Below are positions 17,672 through 24,894 of a stretch of 64,000 nucleotides of DNA, piece by piece. The notes below the pieces were generated by a model that was not told where the DNA came from, made no database searches, and was given only the letters and a program-made list of their open reading frames with translations. Each line of letters begins with the position of its first letter. Within the stretch, counting starts at the first letter, position 1. This DNA is from Gaiellasilicea sp963705515 (lineage in GTDB: Bacteria > Actinomycetota > Thermoleophilia > Gaiellales > Gaiellaceae), in NCBI GenBank assembly GCA_963705515.1, contig CAVPJV010000008.1, positions 682,001-746,000 of the forward strand. Direction: 5' to 3'. The translations under genes were made by a program, and so were the position numbers.

Positions 17672-19942
17672 TCACCTAGGCTGGCTCTTCGGCCGGCCGC
17701 TCGACGTCCACCCGCGAGGGCGGCGCCCGCCCTCGTGCGGCGACTCGATCGTGATGTTCGGAAGCAGCCGGTCGAGCCACCCTGGGATGTACCAGGACTT
17801 CTCGCCCATGAGCGTGAGGAAGGCGGGCACGAGCGTCATCCGCACGACCAGCGCGTCGGTGAGGATCGCGAACGCGAGCAGCAGCCCGAACTCCTTCGAG
17901 ATGCGATCCGGCGTGAGGACGAAGGCCGCGAAGACGGTGCCCATGATCAGCGCCGCGGCCACGACCACGCGTCCGATCGCGGCGATGCCGTGCTCCACCG
18001 CCTCCCGCGTCTTCAGGCCGTGGACGTGCTCCTCCCGGATCCGGCTCATCAGGAAGACCATGTAGTCCATCGAGAGCCCGAACAGGATCGCGAACGCGAT
18101 CGGTGGGACGAACGTCTCGATCGGCCCCGTCCGGTCGAGGCCGGTCAGGCCCAGCAGGTGGCCCTCCTGCACCACCAGCGTCAGGACACCGAAGCCGATG
18201 AACGCCGACAGGATCGTCGTGATCGCCGCCGTCAGCGAGATCACGATCGACCGGAACGCCATCGCGAGAACGAGGAAGGTGACGCCGATGATGTAGAGCA
18301 GGAAGATCGGCAAGCGCTCCATGATCCGTTCGGCGATGTCCTTGAACGCCGCGGTCTGGCCGGAGACGTATGCGACCGCGTCGCCGCCCTCGGTCGCGAC
18401 CGGCACGACGTCGTTCCGCAGACGGTCGACGAGCTCACCCGTCGCCTCGTCCTGCGGCGCGGACGTCGGGGTGACGAAGACAATCGCAACGGTCTTCTCG
18501 TCGTTGAACTGCGGCTCGCCGACGGACGCTACGCCTGGAAGCCCTCGCACGCCGTCGTGGATCTTCTCCGGCGCCTGCTGGTCGCCGTTCACGTCCACAA
18601 CGATCGGGATGGGGCCGTTGAAGCCGGGGCCGAATCCCTCGGCCAGGAGGTCGTACGCCCGGCGGGCGGTCTGCTCCTTCGGCTGGGTGCCCTGGTCGGA
18701 CGCACCGAGGCGGACGAGCGCCGACGTGAACGCGAGCGCGAGTCCAAGCACCAGGGTCACCACGAACACCGCCCGTGCATGGGCGGTGACGAAGCGGCCC
18801 CAGCGGGCGATCGGAGTCTTCTCCCGCGCTTCCTCCGAGTCGTCGAGCCGGCGGAGGAAGGGCACCTTCCACCGGTCGATCTTGTGCCCCAGCTTTGCCA
18901 GAACCGAGATCAGCAACGAGTTCGCGATCGCCACGGTCGTGAGGACGCCGAGCGCCGACCCGATGCCGAGCTTGGTGACGAAGTCGAGGCCGAAGAAGGC
19001 CAGGCCGGTGACGGAAATCGCGACGGTCGCGCCGGCGAAGAGCACGGCGCGGCCCGCAGAGGATCCGGCCTCGGAGGCCGCGTCCACAGGGGAAAGCCCC
19101 TCGTGCAGGAGTTGTCGGAAGCGCGTGACGATGAACAGCGAGTAGTCGATGCCGACGCCAAGGCCGATCATCGACACGAGCAATGGCGTGATCGTGTTGA
19201 TGTCGGTCAGGCCGGCGAGGATGAAGAGCAGGACGAACGCGATCGCCAGCGCCGTCAGCGCGAGCAGAATCGGGATCGACACCGCCACGAAGGTGCGGAA
19301 GACGACGATCAGGACGATCAGCGCCGCCAGCAGGCCGAGCAGCTCCTGCGGCCCCTGCTCGATCGGCGGAAACTCGGCGTCGCCGTTGAACTCGACCGTG
19401 AGGCCGGCCGGCTCGACCGTCTCGCGCACCGCGTCCTGGACGGCGACGACGGCCGCGCGATCCTTGTCGAAGATGACCCGGTCGAACTGAGCCTCCGCAT
19501 AGGCGATCCGCCCGTCGTCCGAGAACCTGTTCGGGTCGAATGGATCGCTGACGCTCTCGATGCCGGCCTTGTCCTCGGTCGGCTTGAACTCCTGTGACTT
19601 GAGCTTCGCGACGGCATCCTCGACTGCCTGCTTGTTCGCGGACGAGTCCAGTCGCTCGCCCGAAGGCGCAGCGAAGACGATGTTCAGCACCCCGCCCTGC
19701 TCCGACGCGAACTGCGACTCGATCAGGTCGGTCGCCTTTTGCGTGTCCGAGCCGGGAATGTCGAACTCGTCCTTCAGGCTGCCGCCGACCGTCACGAGGA
19801 GGGCGATCAAGACGGCGACGATTCCGACCCAGCTCAGGAAGACGCGGCGCGGATGCGTCGCACAGGTTCGGTACCAGCGCGCAAGGCCTCCGGTCGAGAG
19901 TCGTTCATGTGCAGCGCGGTGTTCCGTCGGTCTCTCCGCCAT
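17672..19942 (-). CDS. MMPL/RND-family transporter
   Basis: A 756-residue polytopic protein with the duplicated RND layout. Helix 1 (VFLSWVGIVAVLIALLV) is followed by a large extracytoplasmic loop, a five-helix block containing GLGVGIDYSLFIVTRFRQ, then a second loop and a second block with LFGLSMDYMVFLMSRIREE. The two GxxxDY motifs are the proton-relay Asp positions of MMPL proteins. Likely exports a lipid or hydrophobic compound. ATG 19942 is preceded by a good AAAAGGAG ribosome-binding site. A TetR-like palindrome lies about 30 bp upstream, so it is probably repressor-controlled, though no TetR gene is adjacent. Confidence 0.92.
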   Translation of the reverse strand: MAERPTEHRAAHERLSTGGLARWYRTCATHPRRVFLSWVGIVAVLIALLVTVGGSLKDEFDIPGSDTQKATDLIESQFASEQGGVLNIVFAAPSGERLDSSANKQAVEDAVAKLKSQEFKPTEDKAGIESVSDPFDPNRFSDDGRIAYAEAQFDRVIFDKDRAAVVAVQDAVRETVEPAGLTVEFNGDAEFPPIEQGPQELLGLLAALIVLIVVFRTFVAVSIPILLALTALAIAFVLLFILAGLTDINTITPLLVSMIGLGVGIDYSLFIVTRFRQLLHEGLSPVDAASEAGSSAGRAVLFAGATVAISVTGLAFFGLDFVTKLGIGSALGVLTTVAIANSLLISVLAKLGHKIDRWKVPFLRRLDDSEEAREKTPIARWGRFVTAHARAVFVVTLVLGLALAFTSALVRLGASDQGTQPKEQTARRAYDLLAEGFGPGFNGPIPIVVDVNGDQQAPEKIHDGVRGLPGVASVGEPQFNDEKTVAIVFVTPTSAPQDEATGELVDRLRNDVVPVATEGGDAVAYVSGQTAAFKDIAERIMERLPIFLLYIIGVTFLVLAMAFRSIVISLTAAITTILSAFIGFGVLTLVVQEGHLLGLTGLDRTGPIETFVPPIAFAILFGLSMDYMVFLMSRIREEHVHGLKTREAVEHGIAAIGRVVVAAALIMGTVFAAFVLTPDRISKEFGLLLAFAILTDALVVRMTLVPAFLTLMGEKSWYIPGWLDRLLPNITIESPHEGGRRPRGWTSSGRPKSQPR

Positions 19943-19970
19943 TGCGGTGGCTCCTTTTCTCGTCGCTTCG

Positions 19971-19985
19971 GTCTACACCGTAGAC
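19971..19985. promoter_or_regulatory. TetR-like operator upstream of the MMPL gene
   Basis: GTCTAC-ACC-GTAGAC is a perfect 6-bp inverted repeat centred about 36 bp before the MMPL start, where it would cover the promoter. A second short palindrome GAACGTTC lies at 20015-20022. Operators of this form are typical of TetR-family repressors of efflux genes; the cognate repressor is not in the window. Confidence 0.5.
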
Positions 19986-20032
19986 ATCCGGCGAGCCTCG
20001 AACTCATCGGTACTGAACGTTCGGGCTCCGAA

Positions 20033-21517
20033 CTAGGGAGATCGGGTGCGGCGCGGGACGCCGCCGCGGTACTCGACGACGACGCTGACGCCGAGCTCGC
20101 GGGCGGCCTCCGGGAGCCTGCGGGCGGCAGCGAATGCCGCCGGCGGGGCCGAGGTCGCATAGCCGAGCGGCCGCTCGCGCGGCGCTTGCATCGAGTAGTA
20201 GAGGTAGACGCTGCCCGCATACGCGTCGGGGGGGAGCACGGGCACCTCGAGCAGCCGTCCGGGCGGCGCGTCGGCCACCCGGGCGTAGACGGGATTGTCC
20301 TCGTCGGCGACGAGCGGGTCGTAGAGCGGCACCCACAGGTCGGCCGCGACGACAATGCACGCGACCGCGACGACGAGCCGCGAGCGAGCTTGTGTTTCTG
20401 AAACACAAGCGACCGCCACGGCGGCGAGCGCGGCGAGGCAGAGGCAGGCGATCGGCAGCATCCGCTCGGGCACCCGGGTCGAGTGCAGGGGCGTATTCCG
20501 CCAGAGCAAGCCGTATCCGGGCAGGTTCGAGCCGAGCGCGAGCAGGCCGGGGACGAGCGCGCCGAGCCCCAGCACGAGGGCGAGGCGGCGGCCGGAGGAG
20601 ATTGTGTTTCTGAAACACAAGCAGCCGATGCCGGCTATCGCGGCGACCGGGAGGAGCCAGCCGAGGTCGACGAAGCGCTCGAACTCGCCCGGGTCGCGCG
20701 AGAGGAAATCGCCGAGCGTGGCCGAGTAGCGCTCGACCTCCGAGAACGGGCGCTCGGCGGCGTCGCGGAGGGTGAGCGCCCAGACGAGCACGCCGGCGCC
20801 GACCGCCGCGGCGGCGGCGACCGTCCCGGGCCAGCCTCTCCGCCGCGCGAGCGCGTAGGCGAGCACGAACGGGATCGCCCCGAGGGCGAGGTGGACCTGG
20901 CCGGAGAGCGGGATCGAGGCGAGCGCGGCGGCCGCGAGCCACGTCTTCCGGCGCTCGACGCCGTAGAGCGCGAGCGGGAGCAGCATCGAGATCGGGCCGA
21001 GCAGGTGACCCGTCGACTGCGCGACGCGGTACGGCGCCAGTGCGAAGGCGAGCCCGCCGACGAGCGCCGGGCCGAGCCCGAGGCCGAGCGCGCGCAGCCA
21101 CAGCGCGGCGAGCCCGCCGGCGCCGACGTACGTCAGCAGCACGAAGACGTTCCAGCCCGCCACCGTCCCGAGGAGCGCCTGCAACGGCCCGTAGACGGCC
21201 GCGAACGGCCAGCCGGCGAAGTTCAACCGAGGCTCGACCTCCGGCTGGAAGCTGTACGGATCGAGCCAGGGCTCGGCTCCCTGCGCGAGCTGGTGGCCGG
21301 GCAGCCAGAGGGCGTAGGCCGTCTGCAGGTGGTCGCCCGGCGTCACCCGGCCCTCGTGGGGCGCGCCGTAGCCGAGGAGGCGGTCGGTCTGGAAGACGGC
21401 GGGCGCAGTGGCGAGCAGCCCGGCGCCGAGGTAGAGGGCTGCGACTAGTCCCGCAACGCCTGCGCGGCTGCGAGCAGCTCGTCGAAGTCGGGCACGTCCG
21501 AGTCCTCGTAGCGCCAC
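20033..21517 (-). CDS. Polytopic membrane protein, glycosyltransferase-like
   Basis: About 494 residues with 10 or more hydrophobic helices, for example VAGLVAALYLGAGLLATAPAV, AVGAGVLVWALTL and LVVAVACIVVAADLWV. A periplasmic loop between helices 1 and 2 (PGDHLQTAYALWLPGHQ) and the overall layout recall GT-C/PMT-like or YfhO-like membrane glycosyltransferases; this is a weak assignment. The start is probably GTG 21517, within the peroxiredoxin gene, because no start codon lies between that gene's stop and the first helix. Two copies of an AT-rich palindrome interrupt the GC-rich coding sequence and encode CVSETQ and CFRNT in different frames. Confidence 0.6.
   Translation of the reverse strand: MALRGLGRARLRRAARSRAGVAGLVAALYLGAGLLATAPAVFQTDRLLGYGAPHEGRVTPGDHLQTAYALWLPGHQLAQGAEPWLDPYSFQPEVEPRLNFAGWPFAAVYGPLQALLGTVAGWNVFVLLTYVGAGGLAALWLRALGLGLGPALVGGLAFALAPYRVAQSTGHLLGPISMLLPLALYGVERRKTWLAAAALASIPLSGQVHLALGAIPFVLAYALARRRGWPGTVAAAAAVGAGVLVWALTLRDAAERPFSEVERYSATLGDFLSRDPGEFERFVDLGWLLPVAAIAGIGCLCFRNTISSGRRLALVLGLGALVPGLLALGSNLPGYGLLWRNTPLHSTRVPERMLPIACLCLAALAAVAVACVSETQARSRLVVAVACIVVAADLWVPLYDPLVADEDNPVYARVADAPPGRLLEVPVLPPDAYAGSVYLYYSMQAPRERPLGYATSAPPAAFAAARRLPEAARELGVSVVVEYRGGVPRRTRSP
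20389..20409. repeat. AT-rich palindrome, copy 1
   Basis: CTTGTGTTTC-T-GAAACACAAG: 10-bp perfect arms around one base, inside the membrane-protein gene. An identical core occurs at 20601-20620. The composition (about 38 percent GC) is far from the surrounding roughly 72 percent. Confidence 0.8.
20601..20620. repeat. AT-rich palindrome, copy 2
   Basis: TTGTGTTTC-T-GAAACACAA with the same following G and C as copy 1; the shared identity is 21 bp (20390-20410 against 20601-20621). It falls in a different codon phase from copy 1, so protein-level constraint does not explain the identity. Confidence 0.8.
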
Positions 21518-21876
21518 GATCCGAGCACCGTACCGTCCTCGCCGACGAGGAATGCGCTCCGTCGCGGCACGTCCTCCATCCACCGCCACACACGCGCGGC
21601 GCCGTACCGCTTGGCCAGCGCCCCGTTCCAGTCCGAGATCAGCGGCACGTCGACGTCGAGCACGTCCTTCCACGCCCGGTGCGACCAATGCGAGTCGCGG
21701 GAGACGCCGAACACGCGCACGCCCGCCCGCTCGAACTCCGGCCTCCTGTCACGCAGGAGGCGCAGTTCCTGCGTTCAGGTCGGCGACCAGTCGAAGAGGT
21801 AGAAGAGGAAGAGCACCGGGCCGCCCTCGAGCAGCTCCTCGAGCTCCATCTCCGCGCCGGTGTCGAGCCAGAACAC
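21445..21876 (-). CDS. Peroxiredoxin (AhpC/TSA type) with UGA at the peroxidatic position: putative selenoprotein
   Basis: The frame runs from GTG 21876 to the stop at 21445, 143 residues, interrupted by one TGA at 21775-21777 (codon 34). Before it stands PVLFLFYLFDWSPT; after it TQELRLLRDRRPEFERAGV and VFGVSRDSHWSHRAW, which is a normal peroxiredoxin. The TGA replaces the catalytic Cys of the family motif (FDWSPxCTxEL). A stem-loop with SECIS properties follows it. No Cys occurs elsewhere, so this would be a one-Sec enzyme reducing peroxides. GTG 21876 lies 9 nt after the preceding stop, next to CGGAG; ATG 21849 is an alternative. It is fourth in the ridA-ybdK-peptidase operon. Selenocysteine insertion is inferred; sec machinery genes are not in the window. 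Confidence 0.8.
21733..21777 (-). promoter_or_regulatory. UGA codon plus putative bacterial SECIS stem-loop
   Basis: After the UGA (21775-21777) come 13 nt, then GCCTCCTG (21754-21761), loop CGTGA, and CAGGAGGC (21741-21748): an 8-bp perfect stem. A lower helix GAACT/AGTTC (21764-21768 with 21733-21737) extends it across a small internal loop. The apical loop begins 21 nt after the UGA and has G as its second base. Both features match the known bSECIS pattern (loop 16-37 nt downstream, G in the first two loop positions) recognised by SelB. Confidence 0.75.
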
Positions 21877-21885
21877 GCGGCGAAT

Positions 21886-22482
21886 CTACTCCGCGAGCCT
21901 CAGGACGGCCTCCGCGTAGCGCCGGGCGGCTGCGTCCTCGAGCTCGCCGGACGGCAACTCGACGACGAACGAGATCTGCCCGATCCCGTTCTGCCACCGC
22001 GAGGCGCTCCCCGGCGGCCACTGCATCGTGCGGTAGGGAACGGCGGCCAGCCGCGCGTAGCGGCGCGCCGCGACGCGGCTCGGCCCCCACGCACGGACGA
22101 CCGCCTGCGGTTGGTGGAACCAGATCGTCACGTCGGGGCGAAGCCGGAGGATCAGCCTTCGGGCGATCCGCGTCTCACGCTGCGTCGCCGCGAGGAAGTC
22201 GCGGTTGAGGTCCACGCCTCGCGCGTTCCCGCGGCTGTGGCGCGCGAAGCCATCCGGGTTCAGTTGATCGACGAGCCAGAGGTCGACGTCCGGCCGCGAG
22301 CGCGCGAGGATCCGCGTCACCTCGGTTCCCTCGCACTCGTTCCCGTGGATGCAGCCGACGACGAGGATGCGCGGCCCTTCGCCCTGCACGTGCACCGCCT
22401 CGATCGGCCGGCCCTGCCACGAGCGTCCGAGCTGCTGCGCCGGCGCGACCAGCAGGGCGGTGACGATCAGGGCGCGCAGCAC
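21886..22482 (-). CDS. Secreted M14-like zinc carboxypeptidase/amidase
   Basis: A 198-residue protein beginning with a signal-like segment (LRALIVTALLVAPAQQ). It has the zinc motif VVGCIHGNECEG (H46, E49), NPDGFARHSRGN and GVDLNRDF (M14 substrate-binding Asn-Arg), a third metal ligand candidate in IWFHQPQ, and the catalytic Glu in SFVVELPSGEL. It is short for M14 (usually about 300), close to murein-peptide amidase MpaA-like forms. It probably acts on peptidoglycan fragments outside the membrane. It sits 9 nt after ybdK and 9 nt before the peroxiredoxin in the same operon. Confidence 0.8.
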   Translation of the reverse strand: MLRALIVTALLVAPAQQLGRSWQGRPIEAVHVQGEGPRILVVGCIHGNECEGTEVTRILARSRPDVDLWLVDQLNPDGFARHSRGNARGVDLNRDFLAATQRETRIARRLILRLRPDVTIWFHQPQAVVRAWGPSRVAARRYARLAAVPYRTMQWPPGSASRWQNGIGQISFVVELPSGELEDAAARRYAEAVLRLAE

Positions 22483-22491
22483 AAGCCGTAG

Positions 22492-23688
22492 CTACGCGGC
22501 AGCGGGAGCGGCCTCGGTCGCCTTCGCGATCTCCTCGACGACCTCGGCGATGTCGCGGTTGGCGTTGAAGACGCGGAGCTGACTGTCGGCGCCGTTCCCG
22601 CGCGCGAGGATCTCACCGATGCCCTCGAGCTCGCGGTCGGAGCCGAGCTCACGCGCGTGCGGCTGCAGCTCCTTCAGCGTCCGCCGGATCAGCTGCGCGA
22701 CCGGGATCCGGTTCCGCGCGCCGGTGGCGAGGTCCATCACCGGCGCCTCGAGGCCGTAGCGGGCCGCGAGCCACTTGTTCTCGGTCGTCAGGATCCGGTG
22801 GTACGAGGGGATCTGCTCGCCGCGGTCGTGCTGCTCGGAGAGCTGCTTCACGGCCGCCTGGCAGTAGGCGGCGAGCGCGACGGCGTCCTCGACCCTCGTG
22901 ACCGCGTCGCAGATCCGGATCTCGACCGTGCCGAGCCGCGGGTGCAGGCGGATGTCCCACCAGATGTGGGTGTAGTCGGCGATGCAGCCGGTGCGCTCGA
23001 GCTGGCCGACGACCTCGGCGTAGTCGGAGTAGTCGCGGAAGCGCGGCGGCGGCCCCGAGCGGGGGAACGCGGCGAAGACCATCTGGCGGCTCGAAGAGAG
23101 CCCGGTCGGCTCGCCGCGCCAGAACGGCGAGGAGGCCGAGAGCGCCAGCAGCGGACCGAGGTGGGGGAGCAGGCCGTTGACGACCTGAATCGCCTTCTCG
23201 GGATCGTCGACGGCGACGTGCACGTGCATGCCGAAGATCAGCTCGCGCCGCGCGATGTACTGGAGCTGGTCGACGAGATTGCGGTAGCGGTCGCGGGCCG
23301 TGATCCGCTGGCGCTCGAAGAGGCTGAACGGGTGCGTGCCGGCCGAGCCCACGCGCATTCCCTTCTCGCGCCCGACCTCGCTGACGTACGCGCGCAGCTT
23401 CAGCAGCTCGCGCTGGACGTCTCCCGCAGTCCGGCAGACCGGCGTTGCGATCTCGAGCACCGACTGCATCAGCTCGGCGTTGATCCGCGGCTCGAGCTCG
23501 TGACCGGAGATCGCCTGCAGCACGGTGTCGATGTGCTGAACGAGGTCGAACGTCTCGCCGTCGAGGAGCATGTACTCCTCCTCGACCCCGAGCGTGTACG
23601 GGTCGGACTGTCCGAAGGTGTGGTCGAGCACACTCCCGCCCTGGACGGCGCCCTTGCCGGTGATCGAGTTGGGGTAGATCTGCTTCAC
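22492..23688 (-). CDS. ybdK: Carboxylate-amine ligase, YbdK/GCS2 family (glutamate-cysteine ligase-like)
   Basis: A 398-residue ATP-dependent ligase of the GCS2 fold: YTLGVEEEYMLLD (metal-binding Glu cluster), LFGMHVHVAV-like segment FGMHVHVAVDDP, FPRSGPPPRF, HPRLGTVEIRICD and a C-terminal RIPVAQLIRRTL helix. YbdK enzymes join glutamate to cysteine weakly or to other amines; the true amine substrate is unknown. GTG 23688 overlaps the RidA stop (GTGA). Presence beside a peroxiredoxin suggests a low-molecular-weight thiol or redox role, which is inference. Confidence 0.88.
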   Translation of the reverse strand: MKQIYPNSITGKGAVQGGSVLDHTFGQSDPYTLGVEEEYMLLDGETFDLVQHIDTVLQAISGHELEPRINAELMQSVLEIATPVCRTAGDVQRELLKLRAYVSEVGREKGMRVGSAGTHPFSLFERQRITARDRYRNLVDQLQYIARRELIFGMHVHVAVDDPEKAIQVVNGLLPHLGPLLALSASSPFWRGEPTGLSSSRQMVFAAFPRSGPPPRFRDYSDYAEVVGQLERTGCIADYTHIWWDIRLHPRLGTVEIRICDAVTRVEDAVALAAYCQAAVKQLSEQHDRGEQIPSYHRILTTENKWLAARYGLEAPVMDLATGARNRIPVAQLIRRTLKELQPHARELGSDRELEGIGEILARGNGADSQLRVFNANRDIAEVVEEIAKATEAAPAAA

Positions 23689-24065
23689 GGCAGCACCGCG
23701 TCGGCCTCGATCTCGACGCGCCAGCGCGGGTCGAGCAGGCCCTTGACGACGACTGCCGTCGAGGCGGGCCGGATCTCGGAGAAGACCTCGCCGTGCGCGC
23801 GGGCGACCTCCTCGTAGTCGTCGCGGTCGGTCAGGTAGATCCGCGTTCGCACGACGTCCGGGAAGCCGGCGCCCGCTTCGCCGAGCGCGCCGCCGACGAT
23901 CTCGAGACACAGTCGCGCCTGCTCGTAGGCGTCGTCCGGAGGATCGCCGTCACGCGGGATCGGAGCGGTGCCTGAGACGTGGACGTTCGCGCCGCTGACC
24001 ACCGCCCGTGAGTAGCCCACCACCGGCTCGTACGGCGAGTGGCCAGGAATGAGGCGGCGGCCCAT
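23685..24065 (-). CDS. RidA family protein (YjgF/YER057c/UK114)
   Basis: A 126-residue RidA-fold protein starting at ATG 24065 (MGRRLIPGHSPYEP). It shows AVVSGANVHVSGTAP, the conserved VVRTRIYLTDRDDYEEV with the substrate-binding Arg, and a C-terminal VEIEADAVL. Family members deaminate reactive enamine/imine intermediates or related small molecules. First gene of the minus-strand operon; it overlaps ybdK by 4 bp. It is divergent from the serine hydrolase at 24085 with only 19 bp between starts. Confidence 0.88.
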   Translation of the reverse strand: MGRRLIPGHSPYEPVVGYSRAVVSGANVHVSGTAPIPRDGDPPDDAYEQARLCLEIVGGALGEAGAGFPDVVRTRIYLTDRDDYEEVARAHGEVFSEIRPASTAVVVKGLLDPRWRVEIEADAVLP

Positions 24066-24070
24066 GGGGC

Positions 24071-24076
24071 TAGTAT
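24071..24076 (+). promoter_or_regulatory. Putative -10 box of the serine hydrolase gene
   Basis: TAGTAT ends 8 nt before GTG 24085, leaving no room for a ribosome-binding site; a leaderless transcript is likely. Confidence 0.45.
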
Positions 24077-24084
24077 CGCCGCCC

Positions 24085-24894
24085 GTGGAAGCGCTCCGCC
24101 AAATCGACGCCTGGGATGCGGACAACGCCGCCGCGGCGGTCGTGCGCCCACACGGACTCGTCGCGCGGCACGGGCCGGACGAGCACGTCTTCCGTTGGGC
24201 GTCCGTGACGAAGCTCGCGAGCGCTCTCGCAACCCTCGTCGCCGTCGAGGAAGGCGTCGTCGATCTCGACGAACCGGCCGGGCCGGAAGGATCGACCGTC
24301 CGGCACCTGCTCGCGCACGCGAGCGGCCTGCCCTTCCACGACGGTCCGCCGATCTCGCCCGTCGGCCGACGGCGGATCTACTCCAACCAGGGTTTCGAGG
24401 TGCTCGCCGCACACGTTGCCGAGCGCGCCGAGATGCCGTTCGAACGCTACCTCGCGGAGGCCGTCTTCCGGCCGCTCGGGATGACGGCGGAACTGCGCGG
24501 CTCTGCGGGCGCTGACGTCTACGGGACGCTGGCGGATGCGGCGGCGCTCGCGCGGGAGCTGCTCGCGCCGACCCTCGTCGCCGGCGAGACGCTCGCGGAG
24601 GCCACGGCGGTCGCGTTTCCCGGTCTCGGCGGCGTGCTGCCCGACTACGGCCGCTTCGACCCGATGGACTGGGGCCTCGGCTTCGAGCTCAAGGACGACA
24701 AGGCGGGCCACTGGTCGGGGACGCTGACCTCGCCCCGGACGTTCGGCCACTTCGGCGGCTCGGGCACGTTCCTCTGGGTTGACCCCGACCGCGCTCTCTC
24801 GCTCGTCGTTCTCACCGACCGGGAGTTCGGCGACTGGTCGAAGTCGGCCTGGCCCGCGCTCTCTGACGCGCTACTGGAGGAAGTCGAGCAATAG
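24085..24894 (+). CDS. Beta-lactamase-fold serine hydrolase (class C/DD-peptidase-like)
   Basis: A 269-residue enzyme with the S-x-x-K nucleophile motif ASVTKLA, the Y-x-N motif RIYSNQGFEVL, and the third element FGHFGGSGTFLWVDP (HxGG-like). RHLLAHASGLPFHDG and FRPLGM are typical of class C-like esterases and peptidases. No signal peptide is evident, so a cytoplasmic esterase or amidase is as likely as a cell-wall enzyme. GTG 24085 is supported by the promoter spacing. Its end overlaps the convergent alpha/beta hydrolase by 24 bp. Confidence 0.85.
   Translation: MEALRQIDAWDADNAAAAVVRPHGLVARHGPDEHVFRWASVTKLASALATLVAVEEGVVDLDEPAGPEGSTVRHLLAHASGLPFHDGPPISPVGRRRIYSNQGFEVLAAHVAERAEMPFERYLAEAVFRPLGMTAELRGSAGADVYGTLADAAALARELLAPTLVAGETLAEATAVAFPGLGGVLPDYGRFDPMDWGLGFELKDDKAGHWSGTLTSPRTFGHFGGSGTFLWVDPDRALSLVVLTDREFGDWSKSAWPALSDALLEEVEQ

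Noticed and set aside
21445..21720. A 91-residue stand-alone protein starting at GTG 21718-21720
   Set aside because: It would be a peroxiredoxin lacking its catalytic residue and first strands; the upstream frame encodes exactly the missing N-terminal part, interrupted only by UGA.
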